64,000 nt of DNA from Terriglobales bacterium (lineage in GTDB: Bacteria > Acidobacteriota > Terriglobia > Terriglobales > Acidobacteriaceae). Position numbers and translations under genes: made by a program. The stretch lies in the NCBI GenBank assembly GCA_035567895.1, contig DATMPC010000085.1, positions 124,001 to 188,000 on the forward strand, in the 5' to 3' direction. Below the pieces are notes generated by a model, which was not told the origin of the DNA, did not search any database, and saw only the letters and a program-made list of their open reading frames with translations. This document shows, piece after piece, positions 54,301 through 62,944 of the stretch (its first letter is position 1; each line of letters opens with the position of its first letter).

Positions 54301-54914
54301 TGCAGTACACCAGCGGTTCGTCATTGTCGATATTCAACGCCCGCGCTGTCGATACTGCTCCAGGCGGTATAAGTGGAGCAGGTGCCAATCAGGACAACAT
54401 TCGTCCCTTGGTGGTACCGGGCCAGCCTTGTCGCGCTCCTTCGGGTTCTCCCGAGTTCCAATGGTTGAATCCGAATCGATGGACGATGGTTGGATATCAG
54501 ATAGGTACGTTTGGTGGAACCGGCGCTGCCAACGCCTCCGTCGGCGAGTGCTCATCGCCTGGAATCGCCAACACCGATTTCTCGGTCTACAAGAACTTCA
54601 AGCTCAACGAGCGGTTCAACATGCAGTTCCGCATGGAGTTCTTCAACCTCTTCAATAAGGCTCAGTTCCTGGGCAACTACCAGGATACGGCGAACATAAA
54701 TGCGACGCTCTCGAACAGCGTGCGCGGATGCACGACGACAAGCACAAGTGCAACCGATCTGAACAGCATCAAGAACCCCGCGAGTGCGTGTTTCAACAGG
54801 CCGATCAATACGGTAGTGTGGGATGCAGCTAATACGCGTAATCCAACCTTCGGGCAGGTGACGAAGGACAGGGGTCCGCGTGAAATTCAGTACGGGTTGA
54901 AGTTGATTTTCTGA
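51393..54914 (+). CDS. Oar-like TonB-dependent outer-membrane receptor
   Basis: A 1173-residue receptor. A signal peptide (ending near FAQ, residue 21) is followed by a carboxypeptidase-regulatory-like domain (about 25-110; TGTILGTVKDSSGAMMPNV). The plug domain has VRELPLNGRSFVQLTQLMPGV, then the beta barrel to the C-terminus with a terminal aromatic residue (LIF). This layout is typical of the acidobacterial Oar/carboxypeptidase-like TBDR group that imports large nutrients, often glycans, using TonB energy. ATG 51393 is preferred (GGGGGAA upstream) to an ATG four codons earlier. A LacI-family repressor lies divergently. No SusD is present. Confidence 0.9.
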   Translation: MKHKLSGLLLFSLLFASCLAFAQKYTGTILGTVKDSSGAMMPNVTVTARHVATGAVRTATTTGQGDFTITDLTAGVYDVTASAPNFKEVVAKNVELHVSSNATLNLTLQPGGTTEVVTVEASAVQVETSTGAVGNVVEGTQVRELPLNGRSFVQLTQLMPGVSPQANFDSKHKGLEAGVDFSVNGNSTTGNIFMVDGVNNNDIGSNRTILVYPSIDSIQEFKMLRNSYGPEYGQAMGAVVNIVTRGGSNNFHGAAYYFGRNDALNATDWFNSLNNIPKDKLRRNDFGYNVGGPIKKDKLFFFWSQEWNRELRGKARTGDVPTAAEKAGDFSNRRTDKDNNGNPCDPAPAIGGTTFTNISQVPTGGLSNAGKTYLKMFPDPNQANPVNCQNWATSITAPIYWREENIRGDYNLGKTWMLFGRFTQDHWEQPFPGTLGFWGDDQFPSIEGGWKQPGYQATVKLTKLFGNSAVNDFQVSYAANRITVSQSGTNPGLNDQIIAASPTFYPLSQKFNGNKIGYPGFWGGCGPDCATGSNLWMQGPWHNNEQLYIAKDDLSKVWRNHTFKVGFLVSNNQKNEMVMNESQENAFYWGAATNNTGNGAFNMLWNQVQWGGSESQTNPFSQIRWHDVEPYFGDTWKMRPNLTVEYGFRWSFLRMPYSGPDRIATFSPSAFNPALGNDACNGLLLPPGTNFCQAAGFKGGAAGVNRALKDNNNHAIAPRFGFAWDPWGTGKTAIRAGVGQFFQRERLNNTLQMATNPPFSLTADYGPGRFLDVAPAPGALKSAGSPGFAQDTSDILPNTWQWNLTAEHQFSRGSKMELAYVGNRGVHMLQYTDANPVPASQRLNYALNNSNSVRQFGASNFGFITDAFWGGDSNYHALQALYRAKVKSVDAQFAYTWSKSLSDTDITNSGNNNRASLLQDPANPRLNYGPSQINRPHVFTSNIVYNAPLLNDYNSFVKTTLGGWELATILQYTSGSSLSIFNARAVDTAPGGISGAGANQDNIRPLVVPGQPCRAPSGSPEFQWLNPNRWTMVGYQIGTFGGTGAANASVGECSSPGIANTDFSVYKNFKLNERFNMQFRMEFFNLFNKAQFLGNYQDTANINATLSNSVRGCTTTSTSATDLNSIKNPASACFNRPINTVVWDAANTRNPTFGQVTKDRGPREIQYGLKLIF

Positions 54915-54932
54915 GCTGCTCCTCAGAAGAAA

Positions 54933-54970
54933 ATGGGGCTTGATCCAGCATCAAGCCCCATATTTGTTTT
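54933..54970 (+). terminator. Terminator after the TonB-dependent receptor
   Basis: ATGGGGCTTGA (54933-54943) pairs perfectly with TCAAGCCCCAT (54951-54961) around a 7-base loop, followed by ATTTGTTTT. Confidence 0.9.
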
Positions 54971-55069
54971 CTCGAATCGATCGCACTGATCTTCGAGTAT
55001 CCTGCAGTAAACATGCGGTCATCTTCGCTCGTAGTGCGCGATATCTTCAGAATTAGACCGAGGCTTTGC

Positions 55070-57292
55070 ATGGCCTCAGGGTTCCGTCTCGCGCTGCTCC
55101 TCTGTTTTCTTCCTAACTGCAACGAGGCACAGTCACAGAAAGCGCAAACCAAAGTAGATCCTCGACAGCACTATGACGCTGCCCGAACCTTTCAGCTCGC
55201 TGGTGATCAGGAGAAGGCCGCTGCGGAATACAAGAGTTTTCTGGCCAGCGCGCTGCGTGGCGCCGCGAATGCGCAGGCGCATGTTGCTCAATTCGAGCAG
55301 GCGACTAGTCTTTTTGACGAAGCGGCGCGGTTAGCTCCCGAGGACGACAGTGTCCAGCTCGATTATGCCTCTCTCCGTCTCCAACAGAAAGATTTCGCAG
55401 GCGCACAGCCTTTAGTGGAGCAAGTAATTGCACGACATCCGAAGAACACAGCAGCTCGGGTGGTTCTTGGGCAGATTCTATTCAGCAAGCAGGAGTACGA
55501 CGCTGCTCGCAAGGAGCTGGAAGTCGCCGTTGTGGCGGCACCCAGTTTCGACGTCGGCTACCTTCTAGGGCTGACCTACATCAAGCTGAATGATCTTCCC
55601 CATGCCCGCATGCTCTTCGAGGAGATGGTTTCCGGGCTGGGGGACAGCGCGGAAATTCACATGCGGCTCGGCCGCGCGTACGGCAACGGCGAATGGGAGG
55701 CTCTCAACTACTCCATCGATGAGTTCAAGAAGGCGATCGCAAAAAATGCGAAGCTGCCCCAGGCTCATTATTTTTTGGCGCTCGCCTATCTAGGACGAGA
55801 TGGTGAGTCCGGATTCAAGACAGCGGTACCGGAGCTCGAGGCTGAAGCAAAGCTAAGTCCGAATGACGAGCGGACTCACTATTTGCTCGGATACATCGCA
55901 CTCCGGCAGCAACGATTCGCAGAAGCGGAAAAAGAGCTTCTGCGGGCCACGGAGATTGATCCGCAGAATCCCGACCCTCTCATCTCGCTCGGGCAGCTAT
56001 ACACAGACAAGGAGCGCGATTCAGAGGCCGAAGCAGTTTTGCGCAAAGCAATTGCCGTCACAACCGATCTCTCTCGAAACGAATACCAGATTAATCGTGC
56101 GCATTATCTGCTTGGCCGGATACAGTTGCGAAGCGGGCGCAAGGATGAAGGGGCGAAGGAGCTGGCCATCTCGAAGGAGCTGCGCGATCGCGCAATGCGT
56201 CCGCACGAAACGCAAAATCAAAAACTTCCTGAACTCGCAAACCTGTCCGAGAAAAACGAGGTTACCACTCTCGAAACGATCGTCGTCACGCCTGAGGCAC
56301 GCAAACAGGCTGATGATTACATCAATGAAATACGACTGGCGGTTGCGGATTCGTATAACAATCTCGGAGTAATTTCCGCGAGTCAAAAGTCGTTTCCGCT
56401 TGCTTTGGAATATTTTCGCAAAGCCGCTGACTGGAATCCGCTGCTCGACACACTAGATCGCAACATAGGCATGGCTGCCTTTTACGCCACTCAGTACGAT
56501 CAGGCGATCGCGCCCTTGGAGCGAAGTCTCAAGAAACAACCTGGGGACGTTCGCGCCAGAGCCGCGCTTGGGCTCAGCGCTTTCATGGTCCAGGATTTCC
56601 GCAAAGCCACAGCGACCCTGAATGCGATTCCAGAGGAAGTCGACAACGATCCCGGATTGGGATACGCGTATGCCACGTCCCTAGTCAAGACAGGTGACTA
56701 TACGGAAGGCGTTCGGCGTCTCAAAGATCTAAGCAGCAAGAATCCAAACAACGCCGACATCCACACTTTCCTTGGTGAGGCGTTTTCAGAACAAAAGGAA
56801 TACAGTGCGGCGCTGGAGGAATACCGCAAGTCGCTGGCGATCGATGCCAACCAGGCGCGTCCACACTTTCTTGCTGGGCTCGTGTTGATCCATCAAGGCG
56901 AGAGCGCCGAAGCAGAACGGGAATTGCGCGCGGCGCTGAAGCTCAATCCGACTGACGTCGCCAGCAAGTACCACTTGGCGTATGCATTGATCCAACGGCA
57001 GGAGAAGACTGAAGCTTTCACGCTCTTGCGGCAGGTGATCGAGCAGGATCCGAAATACGCGGATGCATACTACGAATTAGGAAAGTTGCTGCTGGAGAAG
57101 GGAGATGTCAAAGAGGCAATCTCGAATCTTGAAGCCGGAACCAAATTAACTCCCGACAGCGACTATATTCACTATCAACTCGCAATGGCGTACCGTCGCG
57201 ACTCGCGAAATGACGACGCACAGCGCGAATTAAAGCTCTACCAGACTCTCAAGAACCGCAACCGTGGCCGAGATGTTCCGGAATCGAACTAA
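55070..57292 (+). CDS. Large exported TPR protein
   Basis: A 740-residue protein. A signal peptide-like stretch (MASGFRLALLLCFL) is followed by about 15-18 tetratricopeptide units to the C-terminus (AxxxY/F patterns every 34 residues, e.g. PQAHYFLALAYLGRDG, NPDPLISLGQLYTDK, PDSDYIHYQLAMAYRRD). The ATG 55070 is preferred (GAGG seven bases upstream); ATG 55013 is possible and gives a longer N-terminus. It lies downstream of the receptor, behind a terminator, and overlaps the next TPR gene, so it probably works with it as a periplasmic scaffold. Partner and ligand are unknown. Confidence 0.82.
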   Translation: MASGFRLALLLCFLPNCNEAQSQKAQTKVDPRQHYDAARTFQLAGDQEKAAAEYKSFLASALRGAANAQAHVAQFEQATSLFDEAARLAPEDDSVQLDYASLRLQQKDFAGAQPLVEQVIARHPKNTAARVVLGQILFSKQEYDAARKELEVAVVAAPSFDVGYLLGLTYIKLNDLPHARMLFEEMVSGLGDSAEIHMRLGRAYGNGEWEALNYSIDEFKKAIAKNAKLPQAHYFLALAYLGRDGESGFKTAVPELEAEAKLSPNDERTHYLLGYIALRQQRFAEAEKELLRATEIDPQNPDPLISLGQLYTDKERDSEAEAVLRKAIAVTTDLSRNEYQINRAHYLLGRIQLRSGRKDEGAKELAISKELRDRAMRPHETQNQKLPELANLSEKNEVTTLETIVVTPEARKQADDYINEIRLAVADSYNNLGVISASQKSFPLALEYFRKAADWNPLLDTLDRNIGMAAFYATQYDQAIAPLERSLKKQPGDVRARAALGLSAFMVQDFRKATATLNAIPEEVDNDPGLGYAYATSLVKTGDYTEGVRRLKDLSSKNPNNADIHTFLGEAFSEQKEYSAALEEYRKSLAIDANQARPHFLAGLVLIHQGESAEAERELRAALKLNPTDVASKYHLAYALIQRQEKTEAFTLLRQVIEQDPKYADAYYELGKLLLEKGDVKEAISNLEAGTKLTPDSDYIHYQLAMAYRRDSRNDDAQRELKLYQTLKNRNRGRDVPESN

Positions 57293-58667
57293 CGTTGGTG
57301 GACGACTATTTCTAGCCGCGTTGGTTGTGTTTTTGTCGGCGATGTACTTGGGCGCCGATCCTCAAAAGAAAACTCTTGAGGCAAACTCGCCGCTTTCAAC
57401 GGCACGTGCGGAACTAAAACGTGGAGACACCAGTGCGGCGGAAAAGATCGTTTGGGACGCTCTCTCCTCGAATCCCAACGAAGAATCGGCTCTGACACTT
57501 CTTGGAACTATCAGGGAGAAGCAGAAGCGATATGCCGAAGCAGAAGCACTTTTTCGTCGCTCCATTCAGCTCAATCCAAAGTCGATTGAGGCCAGCAAGC
57601 ATTTGGCGAGTGTTCTCGTCCTCGAGGACAAAGATGCCGAAGCAGCTGATCAATACCTGGAAGCCCTGGTTCTCGTTCCACAGGATGCTCATGTCAAGAT
57701 GGAACTAGCCCGTCTCTACATGGGGCAGCGCAAGTGCAGCGAAGCACTGTCACTAATCGGGGCGATTCCCGCAGCGGAGCTTCCCTCCGAAGTCATTCCG
57801 CCGAAGGCTTCCTGTCTTACAGCTTTGGGCCACGGCTCAGAGGCAGCAGCTCTAATCGCCCAGACGCAGATCCTTGGCACCCTGAATCGTGCACTCTCCC
57901 GCAATCCCAATTCGGTCCCAACGCTGCTGGCGCTATCGCAAGTCTACACTGCCCAGAATAAACGTGAACAGTCCTTGGCTGCGTTGCAGCGGGCGCACTC
58001 GATCGATCCCGATTCCTTGCCAGTCCTCCGAAGCTTGATCGTCGAGGATATGGAAGCGAGGCAGGGTCGTCTGGCTTTGCAATTTGCGAATGAGCTTCAA
58101 GAGAAGAGCACGGGACTGGACGACAAGTATTTAATCGCCGCGGTAATGCTGCAGGGAAAGAAATACGATTCAGCCGCCCAGCTGCTCGAGGATTACACAG
58201 CAAGACGTCCGCAGGACAGCAAGGCGGCGCTTGGTTTAGGGATCGCGTACCTCGCTGAGGGAAAGTATGTTGATGCGCGCAAGTGGCTTGAGCATTGTTT
58301 AGAGCTTGATCCCCACTTGCTTGAAGCCCATTACGAATTAGGAATGCTGTCTCGCAAGGAAGGCAAAACTTCTGAGGGCATTCAACACTTCGAAACCGTA
58401 CTGCAAAAGCAGCCGGAGAATCCCAAGGCACTGTTGGGAATTGGAACCCTTTACCTTGAAGAAGGCCAGTTTGAAAAAGCCGAGGCCGCGTTACGACGCT
58501 CCCAGAAGGCTGATGCATCCGAACCGGAGACGGAGTATCAACTCTCACTCCTGTTTACCAGAATGGGAAAGCAACAGGAGGCACAGCAGCATATGACGCG
58601 CTTTCGCCAGCTTAAACAGGCTCGAGATAACGAGCTGACACCAAGAGATCAGTCGAAGCCGATGTAG
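57273..58667 (+). CDS. Second exported TPR protein
   Basis: A 464-residue protein that starts inside the preceding TPR gene (overlap of 20 bases). A signal peptide-like helix (about 10-24, GRLFLAALVVFLSAMYLGA) precedes about 10-12 TPR units. The TPRs in the middle and end (AEAEALFRRSIQLNPKSIEA, NPKALLGIGTLYLEEGQFEKAEAALRRSQ) are clear. The overlap implies translational coupling with its neighbour. GTG 57264 is an alternative start. It converges on the CRTAC1 gene, the two stops being 14 bases apart. Confidence 0.82.
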   Translation: MFRNRTNVGGRLFLAALVVFLSAMYLGADPQKKTLEANSPLSTARAELKRGDTSAAEKIVWDALSSNPNEESALTLLGTIREKQKRYAEAEALFRRSIQLNPKSIEASKHLASVLVLEDKDAEAADQYLEALVLVPQDAHVKMELARLYMGQRKCSEALSLIGAIPAAELPSEVIPPKASCLTALGHGSEAAALIAQTQILGTLNRALSRNPNSVPTLLALSQVYTAQNKREQSLAALQRAHSIDPDSLPVLRSLIVEDMEARQGRLALQFANELQEKSTGLDDKYLIAAVMLQGKKYDSAAQLLEDYTARRPQDSKAALGLGIAYLAEGKYVDARKWLEHCLELDPHLLEAHYELGMLSRKEGKTSEGIQHFETVLQKQPENPKALLGIGTLYLEEGQFEKAEAALRRSQKADASEPETEYQLSLLFTRMGKQQEAQQHMTRFRQLKQARDNELTPRDQSKPM

Positions 58668-58681
58668 AAAAACGCCCCAGC

Positions 58682-60439
58682 TTATTTTATGGAGGCAGTT
58701 TTCCTAGCCGCTGAAGGCGAAATGCCGACGGCCTGTCCCGCGAGCGGAGTTCTGTCAGCGATTCCTGTGCCTTCCACGATCGTGTAAATCATGTCGGCGG
58801 GCAAATCGCTGAACTTCTCCTTGTTGCTGCTTGGCCATGCTATCTCGATGCTATTCATGCTCGTTTGTGATCCCAGTCCAAAGTGCAGTCGCAGGTCATT
58901 TTGGGAGAGATAGCTGGCACCTGCTCGTACTTCTTTGAATTGCGTGAGATCACCTGCAGTCACGCTTACTCTGGCTCCAATCGCGGCTTTGTTGCTCTTA
59001 GTTCCCACCAATTTAAAGAGCACTGCGTGATTGGAACTCTCGGTCCGGTTAAGCAGCAAGGTTGGCGGTTCGCCAACATTCATAAGCAGAACATCCACCT
59101 TGCCATCGTTATTTATGTCGCCAAAGGCAGCGCCACGACGCGATTGCGGTGACAGCTTATCCAGACCCGAGAGAGCAGTCACGTCCTGAAAACTCTTGTC
59201 TCGCTTGTTGCGAAATAGCTGCAGAGGTTGACGGTAGGGAACGCCTCCCTTGACTTGATCCATTTGTGGATAGACGTGACCGTTAGCCACGAAGATATCG
59301 TCCCACCCGTCGTTGTCCATATCGAAAAATGCGGTTCCCCAACCTACATATGGATACGTTGGCTGCGCTACACCGGCATTCCAGCTAATGTCTGCGAAGC
59401 CTTGGGTGCCAAGATTGCGATAAAGGGTGTCTGGCTCCTCCGTGAAGTTCGTCACAAAGATGTCGAGCTTTCCGTCGTGGTCGATGTCGCCAAAGTCGAC
59501 ACCCATCGAACCCTGCTCCTGACCGTCTCCGCTTAGAGCCGCGCCCGTGATTAATCCCATTTCCTCAAATGTGCCGTCATGCCGGTTGTGATACAGGTAG
59601 TTTGGTCCGGCGTCATTAGCTACATAGAGATCGGGCCAACCATCGTTGTCATAGTCCGCCCAGACTCCTTGCATCCCGAAGTAGTGATTGGGATCGTCTA
59701 CTCCAGCCTTCTTCGAGACGTCTTCGAATGTACCGTCTCCACGATTCCGGAACAGGAAATCGGATTCACCTGGCAAGCCCCATGGGCCGCACTGGACCTG
59801 GACTCCGCGAAATCGGCAGGTCTTGTCGTTGCTGCCAAACTCCGGAAGTTTATTTATGTCGATGAACACATACCGGGGGACAAAAAGATCGACAAAACCG
59901 TCTCGGTCGAAATCCGCCCACGACGCTCCAGTGCTAAATCCGCCCACGCCGACGCCAGCTTTATCAGTGACATCCACAAATTTGCAGTTGCCCAGGTTGC
60001 GATACAGAGCATTGCCACCGTACCCTGTGATGTAAATGTCCTGCCAGCCGTCGTTGTCGAAATCCGCCACAGCGACTCCCATGCCCCAACCTTTATGGGT
60101 GAGACCCGCCTGAACAGTAATGTCCTTGAATTTGAGATCGGATTCTTGGTGATAGAGGGTAATCATGGGATCGCCACCTTTTCTATAGCGATCTACTGAC
60201 GATCCATTTACGCTGATGATGTCTAATTTTCCATCATTATCGCAATCGATGAATCCCACGCCACCGCTCATTGACTCCAAGATGTACCGCTTTTCTGGAG
60301 ACGAGAGATGAGGTACGGTCAGGCCAGCCTGTTTCGTTATGTCTTCAAATCTTGGCGTCGGAGGCGGAGTAACACGAACTTGAGCGGCGCAGGCAAGAGA
60401 CAGCAGAACGCCCAGACCAAAAGAACAGATTTTGTCCAT
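58682..60439 (-). CDS. Secreted CRTAC1-like protein 1 (FG-GAP/VCBS propeller with ASPIC-UnbV tail)
   Basis: A 585-residue secreted protein. The signal peptide (1-19) is followed by a propeller of about seven FG-GAP/VCBS repeats, each with a Ca-binding loop such as DFDNDGWQDIYI, DFDRDGFVDLF, DYDNDGWPDLY, DIDHDGKLDIF and DMDNDGWDDIF. The C-terminal ASPIC/UnbV domain spans about 470-560 (GARVSVTAGDLTQFKEVRAG, SYLSQNDLRLHFGLG). These proteins are numerous in acidobacteria and are thought to bind extracellular ligands or cofactors. The divergent neighbour is a paralogue of the same length. Confidence 0.88.
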   Translation of the reverse strand: MDKICSFGLGVLLSLACAAQVRVTPPPTPRFEDITKQAGLTVPHLSSPEKRYILESMSGGVGFIDCDNDGKLDIISVNGSSVDRYRKGGDPMITLYHQESDLKFKDITVQAGLTHKGWGMGVAVADFDNDGWQDIYITGYGGNALYRNLGNCKFVDVTDKAGVGVGGFSTGASWADFDRDGFVDLFVPRYVFIDINKLPEFGSNDKTCRFRGVQVQCGPWGLPGESDFLFRNRGDGTFEDVSKKAGVDDPNHYFGMQGVWADYDNDGWPDLYVANDAGPNYLYHNRHDGTFEEMGLITGAALSGDGQEQGSMGVDFGDIDHDGKLDIFVTNFTEEPDTLYRNLGTQGFADISWNAGVAQPTYPYVGWGTAFFDMDNDGWDDIFVANGHVYPQMDQVKGGVPYRQPLQLFRNKRDKSFQDVTALSGLDKLSPQSRRGAAFGDINNDGKVDVLLMNVGEPPTLLLNRTESSNHAVLFKLVGTKSNKAAIGARVSVTAGDLTQFKEVRAGASYLSQNDLRLHFGLGSQTSMNSIEIAWPSSNKEKFSDLPADMIYTIVEGTGIADRTPLAGQAVGISPSAARKTASIK

Positions 60440-60463
60440 GAGATTTACGCATTTTATAGGTAT

Positions 60464-62221
60464 TTGGTTAGGGTTTACAGGCTCAATTTCTCAGGTTCCT
60501 TGTTGGCGCTGCTACTGGTCGGCGTGCCCGATGGGTTGACAGCGCAAACGGTACGCAACAGCTCACAAAGGCCTCCTGGTTTTCAATTAGTTGATGTTAC
60601 TTCAGCCGCGAAGATTCAATTCGAACACGTTGTCTCGCCAGAAAAAAAATACTTGATCGAGTCGATGAGCGGCGGAGTTCTGTTACTCGACTATGACCAG
60701 GACGGATGGCTCGACATTTACTTCACAAATTCTCCGACGGTTGAAGGAGCCCTCCGTGGCGAAAAGGCGCGGAACGCTCTCTATCACAATAATCGCGATG
60801 GCACATTTACCGACGTTACCGAACAGGCGGGAGTCGGCTATCCGTGTTGGGCGATGGGAGGAGCCGTGGCCGACTATAACAATGATGGCTGGCCGGACAT
60901 CCTTATTACGTGCGAAGAAGGACTGGTTCTGTATCGCAACAATGGGAACGGAACATTTACGGATGTGACTCGACAAGCCCATCTTACCGATCGACGATGG
61001 AGCACCGGGGCAGCGTTCGCTGATTATGACGGCGATGGCTTCGCGGATCTGATGGTCTCACGCTACGTCGAGTTCGATTTCAAGAATCTGCCGAAATTTG
61101 GTGTTGGCGCTACGTGCCATTACCGCGGTATTCCGGTTCAGTGTGGCCCCAGAGGGATGAAAGGAGTCGGCGACAGCCTCTATCACAACAATGGCGATGG
61201 GACGTTTACGGACGTGTCAAAGTCTGCTGGCGTAGATGATGCGAGCGGCTACTATGGCCTCGGCGTGCTTTGGAGTGATTTTAACGATGACGGACGTCCC
61301 GATCTATTCATTGCCGACGATTCAACGCCCAATTATCTCTATCGTAACGATGGCAATGGGCATTTCACTGATGTCAGCTTCATCTCCGGAACAGCAGTGA
61401 GCCGTGATGGCGGCGAGATGGCAGGAATGGGAGTTGCTGCGTGTGACTTCAATCACAGTGGCCGATTTTCGATTTACGTCACTGATTTCGAGGATCAAAG
61501 CAACACTCTGTATCGGAACGATGGTGCAATGACGTTTACAGAGGCCTCATATGCATCGGGTATCGGCGCCGCAACAGTTCCTTATCTGGGATGGGGTACT
61601 GGCTGCATTGACTTCGACAACGACGGGTGGCCGGACTTGTTTGTCGTAAACGGTCATGTCTATCCCCAAGTAGACGCATTAGCCGCTGGAGCCAAGTACA
61701 AAGAACGCAAGCTCGTCTTTTTGAATCAAGGTGACGGCACATTTCGCGACGTGAGCAGTCTCGTGGGCAGCGCGGTAACCCGCGCAGAGACCAGCCGAGG
61801 GGCTGCGTTTGGCGATCTGGACAACGACGGAAGAATTGACGTGGTGGTCGAGAACATCGATGGCAAGCCAATGGTTCTGCATAACGAAGGAAGCTCCGGG
61901 AATCATTGGATCACCTTCCAACTTTCGGGGAACAAGAGTAACCGAGCCGCGCTCGGAGCAAGGATCAGGATTATTGCCGGTAGTCTGACGCAGATCGACG
62001 AGGTGCGTAGCGGCGGAAGCTATCTCTCGCAAAATGATCTGAGAATCCATTTCGGTCTTGGTTCGGCGACGAAAATTGATTCAGTCGAAATTCGCTGGCC
62101 GTCGGGAACGATTGATACCTTGAGGAATCTTGCGCCGGATAAGTTCTATGCCATTCTCGAAGGCAAAGGACTCGTCGATCCCCAACAGGTGCGTCCAACT
62201 ACTATCAAGCGCGCGCCGTAG
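60464..62221 (+). CDS. Secreted CRTAC1-like protein 2
   Basis: A 585-residue paralogue of the neighbour, with the same order: hydrophobic signal (SLLALLLVGV), SPEKKYLIESMSGGV, repeats with DYDQDGWLDIYF, DYNNDGWPDIL, DYDGDGFADLM, DFDNDGWPDLFV, and the C-terminal GARIRIIAGSLTQIDEVRSGGSYLSQND. The TTG at 60464 is proposed as start because it follows AGG, gives a signal peptide, and yields exactly the length of its paralogue. Extending to ATG 60308 would overlap the divergent gene by 132 bases and gives a non-signal-like head. The gap to the paralogue's start is 24 bases. Confidence 0.82.
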   Translation: MVRVYRLNFSGSLLALLLVGVPDGLTAQTVRNSSQRPPGFQLVDVTSAAKIQFEHVVSPEKKYLIESMSGGVLLLDYDQDGWLDIYFTNSPTVEGALRGEKARNALYHNNRDGTFTDVTEQAGVGYPCWAMGGAVADYNNDGWPDILITCEEGLVLYRNNGNGTFTDVTRQAHLTDRRWSTGAAFADYDGDGFADLMVSRYVEFDFKNLPKFGVGATCHYRGIPVQCGPRGMKGVGDSLYHNNGDGTFTDVSKSAGVDDASGYYGLGVLWSDFNDDGRPDLFIADDSTPNYLYRNDGNGHFTDVSFISGTAVSRDGGEMAGMGVAACDFNHSGRFSIYVTDFEDQSNTLYRNDGAMTFTEASYASGIGAATVPYLGWGTGCIDFDNDGWPDLFVVNGHVYPQVDALAAGAKYKERKLVFLNQGDGTFRDVSSLVGSAVTRAETSRGAAFGDLDNDGRIDVVVENIDGKPMVLHNEGSSGNHWITFQLSGNKSNRAALGARIRIIAGSLTQIDEVRSGGSYLSQNDLRIHFGLGSATKIDSVEIRWPSGTIDTLRNLAPDKFYAILEGKGLVDPQQVRPTTIKRAP

Positions 62222-62555
62222 GGCGGGGGTCGTTTCCTCGGTCATAGATGGCTTGCTTGATGCGTGCCAAGTGCTGGTCAAGGAGAGTGGGGTTTTCACC
62301 AATACAAACATCGTCCGTGAGTAGCCGCTCAATCTCCAACGCATCAGCCGACGCATACTCTAAGCCGAAAGTTCCAAGCGAGCCCGCGAGTTTGTGCGCT
62401 GCATCTTTGGCCGCTATTCGGGTGCCTTGAGTTAGGCGATTGTAGTGTATGGCATCAACTGCGAGTCGAATAGTCTCAATTCGGGATTGCACCAGCGGCA
62501 GATGCTTTTGCCACAAGTCGTCTATTTGTTTACTTAACTTGTCGGCTGATGTCAT
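62205..62555 (-). CDS. Histidine phosphotransfer (Hpt) protein
   Basis: A 116-residue four-helix Hpt domain. The phospho-accepting site is His54 in AAHKLAGSLGTFGL, a clear Hpt motif. It would relay phosphate between receiver domains. It lies 14 bases behind the response regulator on the same strand, so it belongs to the same relay. It overlaps the end of the convergent CRTAC1 gene by 17 bases. The final response regulator is not in the window. Confidence 0.88.
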   Translation of the reverse strand: MTSADKLSKQIDDLWQKHLPLVQSRIETIRLAVDAIHYNRLTQGTRIAAKDAAHKLAGSLGTFGLEYASADALEIERLLTDDVCIGENPTLLDQHLARIKQAIYDRGNDPRPTARA

Positions 62556-62569
62556 CTCGTTAGTGTTTG

Positions 62570-62944
62570 CTATCGCCAGTTGAGGATTCCGCTTATCTGA
62601 TCGGCGAGGGTAAGTGGATTGAATGGTTTCGCCAGCGTTCCCGCGGCGCCAATCGCCTGGAGGTGCTCTTGTTCGATCGATTGGGCCTTCGCTGTGAGGA
62701 AGATTACCGGTATTTGTGCTGTGACTTCGTCGCTGCGCAGCAGTCGCAGCGTGGCCGGTCCATCCTGCTCCGGCATCATCACGTCCAGGAGAATCGCATC
62801 CGGAAGAGCCTTCTTCGCCAATTCAAGTCCGGCGGAACCCGAAGCTGCGGAAGAGACTTGCCAGCCGGCCACTGTCTCCAGACTCACAGCGGTTACTTCG
62901 CGAATGTCGTCTTCGTCATCAATCAGCAGGATGTGTTTCCGCAT
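62570..62944 (-). CDS. Stand-alone response regulator (receiver only)
   Basis: A 124-residue CheY-like receiver. The acidic pocket is Asp9/Asp10, the phosphorylation site Asp54 (LLDVMMPE), with Thr84 (FLTAKA) and Lys106 (LAKPF) as switch residues. There is no output domain, so it is a relay intermediate between the kinase and the Hpt protein. Its start lies 26 bases inside the kinase gene, indicating tight coupling. Confidence 0.93.
   Translation of the reverse strand: MRKHILLIDDEDDIREVTAVSLETVAGWQVSSAASGSAGLELAKKALPDAILLDVMMPEQDGPATLRLLRSDEVTAQIPVIFLTAKAQSIEQEHLQAIGAAGTLAKPFNPLTLADQISGILNWR

Noticed and set aside
60308-60463. Extended N-terminus of the forward CRTAC1 protein from ATG 60308
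   Set aside because: It overlaps the divergent paralogue's signal-peptide region and encodes a basic, non-signal head. The TTG start gives a signal peptide and the paralogue's exact length.
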